Shown: positions 23,175 to 31,569, counted from the stretch's first letter. The stretch is DNA of 64,000 bases from UBA5066 sp046331465 (GCA_046331465.1 JAXLQV010000003.1:186001-250000), one strand, 5' to 3'. Program-made: numbers and translations. The notes: a model not told the origin generated them from the letters alone.

Positions 23175-26100
23175 TCAGCGCGCGCCGCCGCGCCGCTCGA
23201 GCCGGACCGGCAGACGCACGATGAAGGTCGAGCCCTTCCCCGCCACGCTCTCGGCCTCGAGCGACCCGCGCAGCAGCTCGCAGTAGCCCCGCGAGATGAC
23301 GAGCCCGAGACCCGTCCCCCCGTACCGCGCCGACGTCCCCGATCCCGCCTGGGCGTACGGCGTGAAGACGCGCGCGAGCTGCTCGGGCGTCATGCCGATC
23401 CCCGTGTCGCGGACGCGGATCGTCAGGGTCCCGTCCGCGCGGGAGGCCTCGAGCGAGATCGTCCCCTTCTCCGTGAAGCGTGCCGCGTTGCTCAGGAGGT
23501 TCAGGAGGACCTGGCGGAGCTTCCCCTCGTCGGAGAGGATCGTGCCGAGCCCGTCGAGGCCCGAGGTCTCGAGCCGGTTGTGCCCCTTCTTCACGAGCGG
23601 CCAGGCGGTCTCGCCGGCCTCGCGGAGGAGGCGCTCGACGTCGAACTCGGTCAGGTGGAGCTCGGCTTTCCCCGCCTCGATCTTCCCGAGGTCGAGCGCC
23701 TCCGTGACGAGCGCGAGCTGGTGTCCGGCCGCGCGCCGGATCTTGTCGAGGTCGACGAGGAGGTCGTCGAGGCCGCGTGCGGTGAGCTCCTCGGCGAGCA
23801 TCTCCGAGTAGCCGACGATGGCGTTCAGCGGCGTCCGCACCTCGTGGCTCATGTGCGCGAGGAAGCGGCTCTTGCTCTCCGTCGCCGCCTCCGCCGCGTC
23901 GCGGGCGTCCTCGAGCTCGCGGGTTCGGAGCCTCACGAGCGCCTCGAGCTCCTCGGCCCGTCGGCGGAGAGCGGTCTCGCGGAAGCGGATCGCGGCGAGC
24001 CCGGCCGCCGCGGCGAGGAGGGCCCAGAGGACGAGCACGGCCGGCTGCTTCCACCACGCCTGCGTCACCTCGAGCCGGACCTCCACCGGGCCGCTCTCCG
24101 AGCCGTCCGCGTCGCGCCCCCAGACCCGGAAGGCGTAGCTCCCCGGCGGAAGGTTCGTGAACTCGCGGCGCGACGAGGCGCCCCACTCCGAGGGGGAATC
24201 CTCCCAGCCGACGAGCTGCGTCCGGTAGCGGATGAGCGACTCCCCGTGGAAGGCGAGGAGCGTGAACTCGAAGGCGACGGACCGTTCCGCCGGACCGAGG
24301 CGCAGCGGAGCTCCCCGGGGCCGCGCGGCCCCCGCGACCTCGACCTTCTCGACGACGAGCGGGTGGGGCTTCCGGGGACCGGCCGGCCCGCGCGCCGGGT
24401 CCAGGACCGCGGCCCCCGCCGCCGTCGAGATCCAGACGCGGCCCCCGGAGTCGACGAGGCTCCCCCAGTTGCAGGCGGCGCTCGGAAGCCCCTCGTTCGT
24501 CCCGTACGCGACGACCTCGAGGCGGTCCGCGCCGGCCCTCGTGAGCCGGGCGACGCCGTCGTTCGTCCCGAGGTAGACGCTCCCGTCCCGGCCCGGCGCC
24601 ACGACGAAGACGTTGTTGTTCGGGATCGCGGGGGTCGTCTCCTCCGAGAGGACGGACCAGGTGGCCCCCGTCCCGTCGAGGAGGCGACGCGCCATGCCGC
24701 CGCGGGTCCCGGCCCAGAGCTCGCGCCGGCCGTCCGGCCGGGGGACCTCGGCCAGGGAGAGGACGTGGTTGTTCGGGAGCCCCGTCCGCCGGTCGTGGAC
24801 GGCGACGACGCGTCCCCCGGCGAGCTCGGCGAGGCCTCCGCCGCGCGTCCCGATCCAGAGCGTCCGCCCCGGGGCGCCCCGCGTCGCGAGGAGCGACAGG
24901 ACGGACTCGTTCGGGAGCCCCTGCGCGATGCCGAACGCGCTCCAGCGGCCGGCAGCGAAGCGACCGAGGCCCGCCCGCTCGCTCCCGACCCAGAGCACCG
25001 GGCGCCCCTCCCCGTCCTCGTCCGCGAGGAGGATTCCCGCGTCGTCGGACCGGAAGACGGGCCGGGCCTCCACGGTCTGCCAGCGCCTTCCGTCGAACCT
25101 CCAGAGCCCGGCCCCGATGAAGCTCGCCCAGACCTCGCGACGGCCGCCCGCCCCGGGGAAGGCGACGAGGGAGCGGACCGGCGCGGCCGGGATACCCGTC
25201 CCGGGGCCGTGGACGACGAGGCGGCCGTCCTCGAGGACGGCGACACCGCCGCTCGTCCCGAGCCAGACGGCGGGGTGGCCCGCGGGTCCCGGCGCCTCGA
25301 GAAAGCAGAAAACCTGCTCGCCCGGGAGGCCCGTGGCCGCGTCGAAGGCCGCCCACGGCGCCTCCTGCACGCGCGCGAGCCCCGCGAGCCTCGTCCCGAC
25401 CCAGAGCGTTCCGGCGTCGGCGCCGACGCCGCTCGCGAGGGAGTAGACCTCGTTCATCGGCGCCCCGAGCGGCACCCGCTCGAAGGCGTCTCCGGAGAGG
25501 CGGAAGACGCCCGCGTCGCGCGTCCCCGCCCAGACGACGCCCGTTCCCGCCGGCCCCTCGGTCGCCACGAGGCTCGTCACGAGCCGGCTCCCGAGGCCGC
25601 CTTCCGGGCCGAACCGGGTGACGCGTCCCCTCTGGAGACGGAAGAGCCCCGCGCCGTAGGTCCCGACCCAGAGCGCCCGATCGGCGCCCGTCCCCGTCTC
25701 GAGGAGCGAGTTCGCGCTGTATCCCGCGAGGGGAGTCCCGAGGTCGATCGGGACCCATCGCTCCCCCGCGGAGAGCTCGGCCGCCCCCCCCTCGCACGCC
25801 GCGACGAGGGTCGGCGCCCCGGCCGCATTGCGCGTCTCGAGGAGGCGCCAGACGCGCAGGTCGGGAAGACCCTCGGAGACGGGAAGGAAGCCGGCTCCGG
25901 TGAACCGGGCGACGCCGCCCCCGTGCGTGGCGACCCAGATCCCGCCGTCGGCGGTCTCGACGACGTGGTTCACCCGGCTCGAGGGGAGCCCCTCGCTCCG
26001 GTCGAAGACCGTCGCCTTCCCTTCGCGGAGGCGGACGAGCCCTCCCTCCTCCCTCCCGAACCAGAGGCTCCCGTCGCGCGCCGCGAGGACCGACCGGACG

Positions 26101-26363
26101 AAGTTCGAGAGAGCCTTGTCCGGCATGTCGACCGGGGTCCAGGCACGGCCGTTGAAACGGGCCGCCCCGTCCTGCGTCCCGACCCAGAGGAAGCCGTCGC
26201 GGTCGAAGGAGATCGCGTGGACCGTCGCCTGGGGGAGGCCGTCCCGCTCGGTGTAGGTGCGCACCGAGGGACGGGCGAGGCGGAGCGGGTCGACGTCCGC
26301 GCCCGCGCCGGGGGAGACCGCTCCCATCGCGAGCGCGAGGGCTGCCGCAATCGACCGGTTCAT
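23175..26363 (-). CDS. Beta-propeller/Y_Y_Y sensor histidine kinase
   Basis: A 1062-residue membrane kinase. A signal peptide (NRSIAAALALAMGAVSPGAGA) leads into a large periplasmic sensor of ligand/reg_prop repeats (about residues 30-650; recurring LWVGT.GGGL units), then a Y_Y_Y domain (about 680-755, ending NLPPGSYAFRVWGRDADG), one membrane helix (about 770-790) and a coiled linker. The cytoplasmic part has HisKA with His840 in AHMSHEVRTPLNA and HATPase_c with N-box NLLSNAARF, DTGIGM and GGTGLGL. There is no receiver domain and no response regulator nearby. ATG 26363 is chosen: TAGACT lies 8 nt upstream, and it gives a clean signal peptide; a TTG 9 nt upstream is the alternative. Such sensors often detect polysaccharide breakdown products; here that is only inference. 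Confidence 0.88.
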   Translation of the reverse strand: MNRSIAAALALAMGAVSPGAGADVDPLRLARPSVRTYTERDGLPQATVHAISFDRDGFLWVGTQDGAARFNGRAWTPVDMPDKALSNFVRSVLAARDGSLWFGREEGGLVRLREGKATVFDRSEGLPSSRVNHVVETADGGIWVATHGGGVARFTGAGFLPVSEGLPDLRVWRLLETRNAAGAPTLVAACEGGAAELSAGERWVPIDLGTPLAGYSANSLLETGTGADRALWVGTYGAGLFRLQRGRVTRFGPEGGLGSRLVTSLVATEGPAGTGVVWAGTRDAGVFRLSGDAFERVPLGAPMNEVYSLASGVGADAGTLWVGTRLAGLARVQEAPWAAFDAATGLPGEQVFCFLEAPGPAGHPAVWLGTSGGVAVLEDGRLVVHGPGTGIPAAPVRSLVAFPGAGGRREVWASFIGAGLWRFDGRRWQTVEARPVFRSDDAGILLADEDGEGRPVLWVGSERAGLGRFAAGRWSAFGIAQGLPNESVLSLLATRGAPGRTLWIGTRGGGLAELAGGRVVAVHDRRTGLPNNHVLSLAEVPRPDGRRELWAGTRGGMARRLLDGTGATWSVLSEETTPAIPNNNVFVVAPGRDGSVYLGTNDGVARLTRAGADRLEVVAYGTNEGLPSAACNWGSLVDSGGRVWISTAAGAAVLDPARGPAGPRKPHPLVVEKVEVAGAARPRGAPLRLGPAERSVAFEFTLLAFHGESLIRYRTQLVGWEDSPSEWGASSRREFTNLPPGSYAFRVWGRDADGSESGPVEVRLEVTQAWWKQPAVLVLWALLAAAAGLAAIRFRETALRRRAEELEALVRLRTRELEDARDAAEAATESKSRFLAHMSHEVRTPLNAIVGYSEMLAEELTARGLDDLLVDLDKIRRAAGHQLALVTEALDLGKIEAGKAELHLTEFDVERLLREAGETAWPLVKKGHNRLETSGLDGLGTILSDEGKLRQVLLNLLSNAARFTEKGTISLEASRADGTLTIRVRDTGIGMTPEQLARVFTPYAQAGSGTSARYGGTGLGLVISRGYCELLRGSLEAESVAGKGSTFIVRLPVRLERRGGAR

Positions 26364-26371
26364 CCGCGCCA

Positions 26372-26377
26372 AGTCTA
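26372..26377 (-). promoter_or_regulatory. -10 element TAGACT, leaderless promoter of the sensor kinase
   Basis: On the minus strand TAGACT is followed by 8 nt and ATG 26363, giving the kinase its own promoter apart from the upstream methyltransferase. Confidence 0.45.
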
Positions 26378-26409
26378 GTGTCCCGGCGGCCCCGGCGCCG
26401 TGACTCGCG

Positions 26410-27129
26410 TCAACGGGGGCCGTCGCCGTCGCGGTGCCTCTCGGCCTCCCCGACGAACGGGACGAACCGGACCCCGAGGACGCTTCGCTCGCGGAGCCCT
26501 TCGGGGGTCCTCTCGATGACCTTCAGCTCCTGGTAGAACCCCCCCACCGGGATGACCATCCGGCCGCCCGGCGCGAGCTGCGCGAGGAGGGGCTCGGGGA
26601 CCTTCTCGGGAGCGGCCGTCACGAGGATGCCGTCGAACGGGGCCTCCTCGGGCCACCCGTAGAAGCCGTCGGCGGCGCGGACCTCCACGTTCGACGCGCC
26701 GAAGGCCTCGAGACGGCGGGACGCCTCGGCGGCGAGCTCGGGGCGGATCTCGATCGACACGACCTTCCGCGCGAGACGCGAGAGGACGGCCGTCTGGTAC
26801 CCGGAGCCCGTTCCGATCTCGAGGACCTTTTCGGTCCCCGTCAGGCGGAGCTGCTCCGTCATGAACGCGACGACGTACGGCTGCGAGATCGTCTGCCCGC
26901 TCCCGATCGGGAGCGGGTGGTCGTCGTAGGCCTGCCCCGCCTGGTCCGGCGGGACGAAGAGGTGCCGGGGGACCTGCCGCATCACGTCGAGGACCCTCGG
27001 GTCCTTCACGCCTCGGGCGGCGATCTGCCGCTCGACCATTCCGGCGCGCGCGTGCGCCGTCGGGTCGGCCTCGCCGCCGCCCGGGCACCCTGCGCCGACG
27101 AGCCCTCCGAGAAGCGCCACCACGAGCCG
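26410..27129 (-). CDS. pcm: Exported protein-L-isoaspartate O-methyltransferase
   Basis: A 239-residue SAM-dependent enzyme that methylates isoaspartyl residues to start repair of aged proteins. The SAM-binding motif is EIGTGSGYQTAVL, with family segments VPRHLFVPPDQAGQAYDDHPLPIGSGQTISQP and FDGILVTAAPEKVP in order. Unusually, the N-terminus MRLVVALLGGLVGAGCPGGG looks like a lipoprotein signal, which would put a SAM-using enzyme outside the cytoplasm; a few exported Pcm-like proteins are known by annotation. ATG 27129 has GAGAGGAGG before it; GTG 27171, 8 nt after a TAGAAT box, is an alternative leaderless start that would bury the hydrophobic segment at residues 15-30. Confidence 0.85.
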   Translation of the reverse strand, partial: RLVVALLGGLVGAGCPGGGEADPTAHARAGMVERQIAARGVKDPRVLDVMRQVPRHLFVPPDQAGQAYDDHPLPIGSGQTISQPYVVAFMTEQLRLTGTEKVLEIGTGSGYQTAVLSRLARKVVSIEIRPELAAEASRRLEAFGASNVEVRAADGFYGWPEEAPFDGILVTAAPEKVPEPLLAQLAPGGRMVIPVGGFYQELKVIERTPEGLRERSVLGVRFVPFVGEAERHRDGDGPR

Positions 27130-27179
27130 CATCCCTCCTCTCCCGGCCGATTCCGCGCGAGCGGTCGTCACGACGAACG

Positions 27180-27185
27180 ATTCTA
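27180..27185 (-). promoter_or_regulatory. -10 element TAGAAT upstream of pcm
   Basis: Minus-strand TAGAAT followed by 8 nt and GTG 27171. Transcription from here gives either a leaderless mRNA starting at GTG 27171 or a leader of about 43 nt to ATG 27129. Confidence 0.45.
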
Positions 27186-27211
27186 GCGAGCGGCGTGCCG
27201 CCGCCGGCGTC

Positions 27212-28579
27212 TCAAAACGGGGAGGGTCGCCCTTCCTTCGCCTCGGCCTCCTCCCGGAGGCGGCGGTCGACCGGCCTCTCGAGGCTCAGCGTCATCGTGG
27301 AGAAGCGGATCGTGACGTCGAAGTTGCCGAGGAAGGAGGAGCCGACGACGCCGTCCTCGATCCCTTCCCCCTCCTCCTTCACGATGATGTCGGCGTAGCG
27401 GACCATGTACTTCTCGACGCCGATCGTCACCTTCGAGACCTTTCCCCAGGAGACGCGGCTCTGGCCGATCCCCTCGAGCGTCATCGGGTAGGACGCCTCG
27501 CCGCGGAAGAGGTGGGCGCGCTGGATCCCGTTCCGCGTCAGCATCGTCGGCTCCGAGCCCGTGTCGAGGAGGAAGAGGAACCAGGGCTCCTGGTTCATCG
27601 AGGTCCTCACCATCGGCTTCAGGCGCCGGAAGAAGACGTTCTGCTCGCGCGACCCGCGGCGGAGGGCGTGCGGGAGGCGGACGGCCCGCACCTGGCGCGC
27701 CTCGTAGGAGACGAGCCAGTCGAGCTCCTTCAGGAGGTGGGCCCCGAGGACGCCGTCGAAACGGTACGGCGTCGTCGACGTCCCGAAGGTGAGCGCGTCG
27801 TCGGGGAGGATGCCGAACGGGACGTGCTCCAGCGTGAGCTCCCCGATCTTCACCGTCTTCGCCCAGCCGAAGCCCATCGGGATCTCGTCGCGGTGGAGCC
27901 CCGTCGCCGACGCCGTCGCCCCCTCGACCCGCGTCACCCCGAGGCGCGTGGCGGCGCTCTCCGTCAGGAGCGAGAGGGACGCTCCCGTGTCGAGGACCAT
28001 CGCGTCCGTCTCGCGGTCGTTCAGGCGGACGAGGAGGCGCGGGATCCGCGGCTTGCCGTACTCCATCTTCACGACGAGGCGCGTCCCCTCCTTCGACCCG
28101 CCGTAGAGCGGCTCGGCCCCCGCCGATTCGAGGAAGGCGACCCACCCCTCCGGGATGAGGAGGCTCTCGGAACGGGCCGTCCTCACCCAGCGGGCCGAGG
28201 AGTCGAAGTTCCCGAGCCAGTAGCACGCCTGCGCGGCGGCCCAGGCCGTCTCGGCCCGCTCCTGCTGGCGCCCCTCCTCCGCGTGCGCCCGCTCGAGGAG
28301 CGGGAGGGCGCCGGCGAAGTCGCCCCTCTCGAGGAGGGCCCGCCCCGCGACCCGCGCCCCGCGCGTCGAGTCGACGGCCTTGCCGCCCGGGCCCGCGAGG
28401 AACTCGAGGACCTCGGGGATCATCCCCCGCTTGAGCTGCTCCTCCATGTTGTAGGAGTTCACCAGCCCGCCCGGCAGCGGCTTGAGGAGCTGGTGGGGGT
28501 GGACGGAGATCTCGCGCGAGAAGGTGCAGGCGGCGAGCCCCGCGGCGAGGAGGATCCCGGCTCGGGTCGGGCGCCTCAC
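27212..28579 (-). CDS. Lipoprotein with two retropepsin-like aspartic protease lobes
   Basis: A 455-residue predicted lipoprotein: GILLAAGLAAC ends in a good lipobox with Cys18. Residues about 40-150 are helical and TPR-like. Two retropepsin-type lobes follow: the first has VLDTGASLSLL (Asp197) and the second FLLDTGSEPTML (Asp339). Each lobe also has its later hydrophobic-Gly element (GVLGAHLLKELD; GVVGSSFLGNFDVTI). Together they could form one pepsin-like active site from a single chain. GTG 28579 is the likely start, 8 nt after the phosphatase stop, giving the lipobox at the normal distance. It belongs to the same leftward operon as the phosphatase/STAS/RsbW genes. Substrate unknown. Confidence 0.8.
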   Translation of the reverse strand: MRRPTRAGILLAAGLAACTFSREISVHPHQLLKPLPGGLVNSYNMEEQLKRGMIPEVLEFLAGPGGKAVDSTRGARVAGRALLERGDFAGALPLLERAHAEEGRQQERAETAWAAAQACYWLGNFDSSARWVRTARSESLLIPEGWVAFLESAGAEPLYGGSKEGTRLVVKMEYGKPRIPRLLVRLNDRETDAMVLDTGASLSLLTESAATRLGVTRVEGATASATGLHRDEIPMGFGWAKTVKIGELTLEHVPFGILPDDALTFGTSTTPYRFDGVLGAHLLKELDWLVSYEARQVRAVRLPHALRRGSREQNVFFRRLKPMVRTSMNQEPWFLFLLDTGSEPTMLTRNGIQRAHLFRGEASYPMTLEGIGQSRVSWGKVSKVTIGVEKYMVRYADIIVKEEGEGIEDGVVGSSFLGNFDVTIRFSTMTLSLERPVDRRLREEAEAKEGRPSPF

Positions 28580-28587
28580 GACGGGCC

Positions 28588-30276
28588 TCAGGTGGGGCGG
28601 GCGACGAGGACCGTCTGGTCGTCGTACTGCGCCACGCCCCGCGTGAAGGTCTCGACCGCGGCGAAGATCCGGTCCTTGAGGACGTCCGGCGGGAGCGAGC
28701 GCCCCGCCTCGAGGAGGCTCGTCAGGCGCTCCATCCCGAACTCCTCGTCCTTCGCGTCGACGGCCTCGGTGATGCCGTCGGAGTAGAGGACGACGAGGTC
28801 GCCCGGGGAGAGGGCGACGCGGCTCTCGAGGTGCCGGGCGTTCTCGAACATCCCGATCGGGACCCCGCCGCTCGGGAGGAGCTCGACGGAGCCGGGCCGG
28901 ACGAGGATGCCGGGGTTGTGCCCCGCGTTCACGTAGCGGAGGCTCCGGTCCGACGGGTCGTAGACCGCCATGAAGAGGGTCACGAACTTCCGCGTCGAGG
29001 AGAAGCGGGCGAGGTGGCGGTTCGCGCGCGCGACGAGACCCGGCAGGTCGCTCGCCCCGGCCTCGATGAGGAGGTGGATGCAGGCGTGGACGGTCGACAC
29101 GAGGAGCGCGGCGGGGATCCCCTTCCCCGCGACGTCCGCCACGCAGAACGCGACGCGCCCGTCGGCGAGCGGGTAGGCGTCGTAGAAGTCGCCGCCCACC
29201 TGGCGCGTGGGGCGGTTCCCCGCCGCGAGGAGGATCCCGGGGACGGCGGGGAGCGTCGCGGGGAGGATCGTCCGCTGGATCGAGGCGGCGATCTCGATCT
29301 CCCGCTCCATCTTCTCCTTCTCGACCGCCTCGCGGTGGAGCCGCGCGTTCTCGAGCGCGATCGCGGCCTGGTTGCCGAAGAGGGAGAGGATCCTCACGTC
29401 GGCCGGGCCGAAGTCGTCGATCCCCCCCGCCCGGTTCTCCTTGTCGGCGACGACGAGGAGCCCGAGCGGCCTCCCTTCCGACGAGATCGGGACGGCGAGG
29501 AGCTTCTCGGCGGGCGCCGCCGCCAGGACCTCCGGCCGGTCTTCGCGCCGGTTGCAGACGAGGGCGCGTCCGACCGGGTCCGGGGTCGCGCCGTCGTCGA
29601 CGAGCGGCGTCCCGATGCTCCGGATGAAGACCGGGAGCTCCCCGTCGGCCGACGCCCCGGGGCGGACGACGAGCGAGCCGCTCCGCGCGTTCAGGAGCGA
29701 GACGGACTTCATCAGGATGTCGTCCGCGAGCGACTCGAGGTCGAGGGTCCCGGCGATCGAGAGCCCGACGTCGTAGAGGCTCTCGAGCTCCCAGACCCGG
29801 TACTTCAGCTCGAAATCGGCCTCCCGGACCTTCTCCGACATCCGGACCCACGCCAGGAGCGACGCGGCGTGCGCGACGACGGAGGCGAAGCCGACCGGGT
29901 CGTCGGGCGAGCGCTCGAGGGCGACCCAGGCGAGCGTGTCGTCGCCCGCCGTCAGCGGCACGATGCGCGGGTCGGCCGGCGGCTCCGCCCCGGCCGGGGT
30001 CGCTCCGAACATCCTCGCGAGGAGCGCGTGGTCGTAGCTCGCGACGTGGGCGCTTCCCCGGGCGAGCCCGGCGGCGAGCTCGGCGAGCTCCTCGGGCTCC
30101 GGGGCGAGACCGCGGGCGGCGGGGTGGCAGCGGGCGGAGGCGTCGAGCGCGAGGCCGCGCGAGGCCCCCGCGCCCTTCAGGAGAGCGTCGAGGACCGGCT
30201 CGAGGAGCGCCGTGCCGGCTGCCGCCGGCTCGATCGTCGCGAGGCGCGCGTGGGCGCCCGGAACGTCGGCGCCCAT
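28588..30276 (-). CDS. GAF-containing SpoIIE/RsbU-type serine phosphatase
   Basis: A 562-residue cytoplasmic PP2C-like phosphatase expected to dephosphorylate the adjacent STAS antagonist. Residues about 170-325 form a GAF domain (LYDVGLSIAGTLDLESLADDIL onward), a coiled linker follows (EKEKMEREIEIAASIQRTI), and the SpoIIE domain covers about 340-560 with all metal motifs: GGDFYDAYPL, VADVAGKGIPAALL, YSDGITEA and YDDQTVLV. The N-terminal 165 residues include a possible second degenerate sensor. No membrane segment is visible. It lies 9 nt downstream of the STAS gene. The ATG at 30276 starts MGADVPGAHARL. Confidence 0.9.
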   Translation of the reverse strand: MGADVPGAHARLATIEPAAAGTALLEPVLDALLKGAGASRGLALDASARCHPAARGLAPEPEELAELAAGLARGSAHVASYDHALLARMFGATPAGAEPPADPRIVPLTAGDDTLAWVALERSPDDPVGFASVVAHAASLLAWVRMSEKVREADFELKYRVWELESLYDVGLSIAGTLDLESLADDILMKSVSLLNARSGSLVVRPGASADGELPVFIRSIGTPLVDDGATPDPVGRALVCNRREDRPEVLAAAPAEKLLAVPISSEGRPLGLLVVADKENRAGGIDDFGPADVRILSLFGNQAAIALENARLHREAVEKEKMEREIEIAASIQRTILPATLPAVPGILLAAGNRPTRQVGGDFYDAYPLADGRVAFCVADVAGKGIPAALLVSTVHACIHLLIEAGASDLPGLVARANRHLARFSSTRKFVTLFMAVYDPSDRSLRYVNAGHNPGILVRPGSVELLPSGGVPIGMFENARHLESRVALSPGDLVVLYSDGITEAVDAKDEEFGMERLTSLLEAGRSLPPDVLKDRIFAAVETFTRGVAQYDDQTVLVARPT

Positions 30277-30285
30277 CGGAGGACG

Positions 30286-30648
30286 CTACTCCGCCTCACC
30301 GCGGAGCCACGCCAGGGCCGGTTCGGGGGACGGGAAGATCCGCGCGTACTGCGCGAGGCCCATGATCTGGAAGGTCTTCTCGATCGTCGGGGTGAGGTGG
30401 CAGAAGGCGAGGCGCCCCCCCTGGTCGAGGACCTTCTCGAGGACCTCGATCAGGATCGAGATGCCGATCGAGTTGACGATCTTCGTCTTCTCGAGGTCGA
30501 GCAGGAGCCGGGCGGTCCCCTCGCCGAGGAGCGCGTAAGCCTGCCGGGCGATCTCCTCTCCGCCGGTGTTGTTGATGTACCCGTCCGTCCGGAGGATCGC
30601 GACCGTCCCGTCGGGCCTTTCCAGGGTCACCTTCAGCGTCTCGCTCAT
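30286..30648 (-). CDS. STAS-domain anti-sigma-factor antagonist
   Basis: A 120-residue single STAS domain of the SpoIIAA/RsbV type. The phosphorylatable Ser region is seen as KTKIVNSIGISILIEVL, with Ser in the family position. It should bind the RsbW-like kinase encoded just upstream when unphosphorylated, be phosphorylated by that kinase, and be reset by the SpoIIE phosphatase encoded just downstream. Gaps to both neighbours are about 9 nt. No sigma factor gene is near, so the final partner is not known. Confidence 0.9.
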   Translation of the reverse strand: MSETLKVTLERPDGTVAILRTDGYINNTGGEEIARQAYALLGEGTARLLLDLEKTKIVNSIGISILIEVLEKVLDQGGRLAFCHLTPTIEKTFQIMGLAQYARIFPSPEPALAWLRGEAE

Positions 30649-30657
30649 CGTCGCCCT

Positions 30658-31107
30658 TCAGCGGTACTTCCGCATCACGATCATCGTCCCGCGCTCGCCG
30701 CTCTCGATCCGGACGTCGTCCATCAGGCTCCGGATGATCCGGAGGCCCCACCCGCGCTTGTGGGGCGCGCGCAGCTTCTCCCCGATCTCGGGAGCCGTCA
30801 CCCGGGCCGGGTCGAAGCCGTGCCCGTTGTCGAGGACGTCGACCTCGAGGTACGCACGGCCGCCGTCGGCGCCGGCGTCGGTCGCGACCCGGAACTTCAG
30901 CTCCACCTTGTGGTCGGGGGTCCCGCTGTGCTCGAACGCGTTGATGCACGCCTCGACGACGGCCATCTTCACCTCGTCGATCTTGTCGCGGCCGAGCTCC
31001 ATCCACTCGCCGAGCGCGGCGACCTGCGCCGTCGCGGCGATCTCCATCTCCGGCGCGACCGGGATGGTGAGGTGGACCTCTCGGGGTGCGGCCGTCGACA
31101 TCGACAA
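30658..31107 (-). CDS. RsbW/SpoIIAB-type anti-sigma serine kinase (HATPase_c)
   Basis: A 149-residue GHKL-ATPase of the anti-sigma family. The N-box EACINAFEHS, G1 DNGHGFDP and G2 RGWGLRIIRSLMDD are all present. The expected roles are to bind and inhibit a target and to phosphorylate the STAS protein encoded 9 nt downstream. The insertion VATDAGADGGRAYLEVDV is longer than in B. subtilis RsbW. It follows the small membrane protein by 13 nt in the same operon. Confidence 0.9.
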   Translation of the reverse strand: MSMSTAAPREVHLTIPVAPEMEIAATAQVAALGEWMELGRDKIDEVKMAVVEACINAFEHSGTPDHKVELKFRVATDAGADGGRAYLEVDVLDNGHGFDPARVTAPEIGEKLRAPHKRGWGLRIIRSLMDDVRIESGERGTMIVMRKYR

Positions 31108-31120
31108 GAAGAGAGGCTCG

Positions 31121-31345
31121 TCAGAGCGTCAGGAGCGCTCGGTAGAGCACGGGAACGATCGCCGGCATGTTACCTGACGCCGCGAGCGCCGCGAACGCTG
31201 CGATCTCCCCGACGAGGAGGACGAGAAGGGCGACGGTCCGCCGCTGCTCGTCACCGGCCGCCGCCGACCCCTCGGCGATCTCCCGCGGACGCTCCGCCCG
31301 CGAGCCCGCCATCGGACGACCGACCCGATCCACGCTGCGTTCCAT
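31121..31345 (-). CDS. Small membrane protein, first gene of the partner-switch operon
   Basis: A 74-residue protein with a charged N-terminal half (residues 1-36) and a hydrophobic C-terminal half: a helix at about 37-58 (TVALLVLLVGEIAAFAAL) and a shorter stretch to the end. I do not recognise a family. It is supported as a gene by the near-ideal ribosome site GGGAGGAG 4 nt before ATG 31345, by its place directly downstream of a sigma-54 promoter candidate, and by its 13-nt distance to the RsbW-like gene. It could tether or sense for the partner-switch proteins, but that is inference. Confidence 0.65.
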   Translation of the reverse strand: MERSVDRVGRPMAGSRAERPREIAEGSAAAGDEQRRTVALLVLLVGEIAAFAALAASGNMPAIVPVLYRALLTL

Positions 31346-31368
31346 CGACTCCTCCCGCGACGGAATGA

Positions 31369-31384
31369 CGCAACAGTTGCGCCA
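31369..31384 (-). promoter_or_regulatory. Sigma-54 (-24/-12) promoter candidate for the partner-switch operon
   Basis: Minus-strand TGGCGCAACTGTTGCG: TGGC, exactly 7 nt, then TTGC. The predicted start near 31358 leaves a very short leader that holds just the GGGAGGAG ribosome site. An A+T-rich region with an IHF-like site and repeats lies upstream, and a GAF sigma-54 activator gene ends at 31570. Confidence 0.6.
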
Positions 31385-31411
31385 GATCGGCCAGCCCCGC
31401 GAAGACGTATC

Positions 31412-31424
31412 TAAGTTATTGAAA
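31412..31424. promoter_or_regulatory. IHF-like site
   Basis: TAAGTTATTGAAA matches the reverse form of the IHF consensus (YAAN4TTGATW) with one mismatch, in a local A+T-rich stretch, about 30-40 bp upstream of the -24 element. That is the usual place for DNA bending in sigma-54 promoters. Confidence 0.35.
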
Positions 31425-31470
31425 TTCAGTTATTTGTGTGACGCGCCCGGATTCGCGCTCTCCAGGAACG

Positions 31471-31563
31471 TGACACATTGACACGATTCAGATGCGACAG
31501 AATATGAACACAGCACAAAAGCCTCAGGAAGAATAGGTTAGTGTCTTTGCGACTAAATGCCAC
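31471..31563. promoter_or_regulatory. Short repeats, candidate enhancer region
   Basis: TGACAC occurs at 31471 and 31479 (8-bp step) and TGCGAC/TGCCAC at 31493, 31548 and 31558, with one more at 31576 inside the activator gene. The zone is far richer in A+T than the rest of the window and has no ORF. It lies 90-180 bp upstream of the -24/-12 site, as an enhancer would. Confidence 0.35.
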
Positions 31564-31569
31564 AAAGCG

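Noticed and set aside
28588..31107. Classical sigma-B-type operon
   Set aside because: RsbW-, STAS- and RsbU-like genes are present, but no sigma factor gene lies in or near the operon, so the sigma-B label is not supported.
31479..31507. Sigma-70 promoter on the + strand (TTGACA at 31479, then about 17 nt to AATATG)
   Set aside because: The -10 match is poor and no gene starts downstream on that strand before the antisense activator gene. The TTGACA is better explained as one of the TGACAC repeats.
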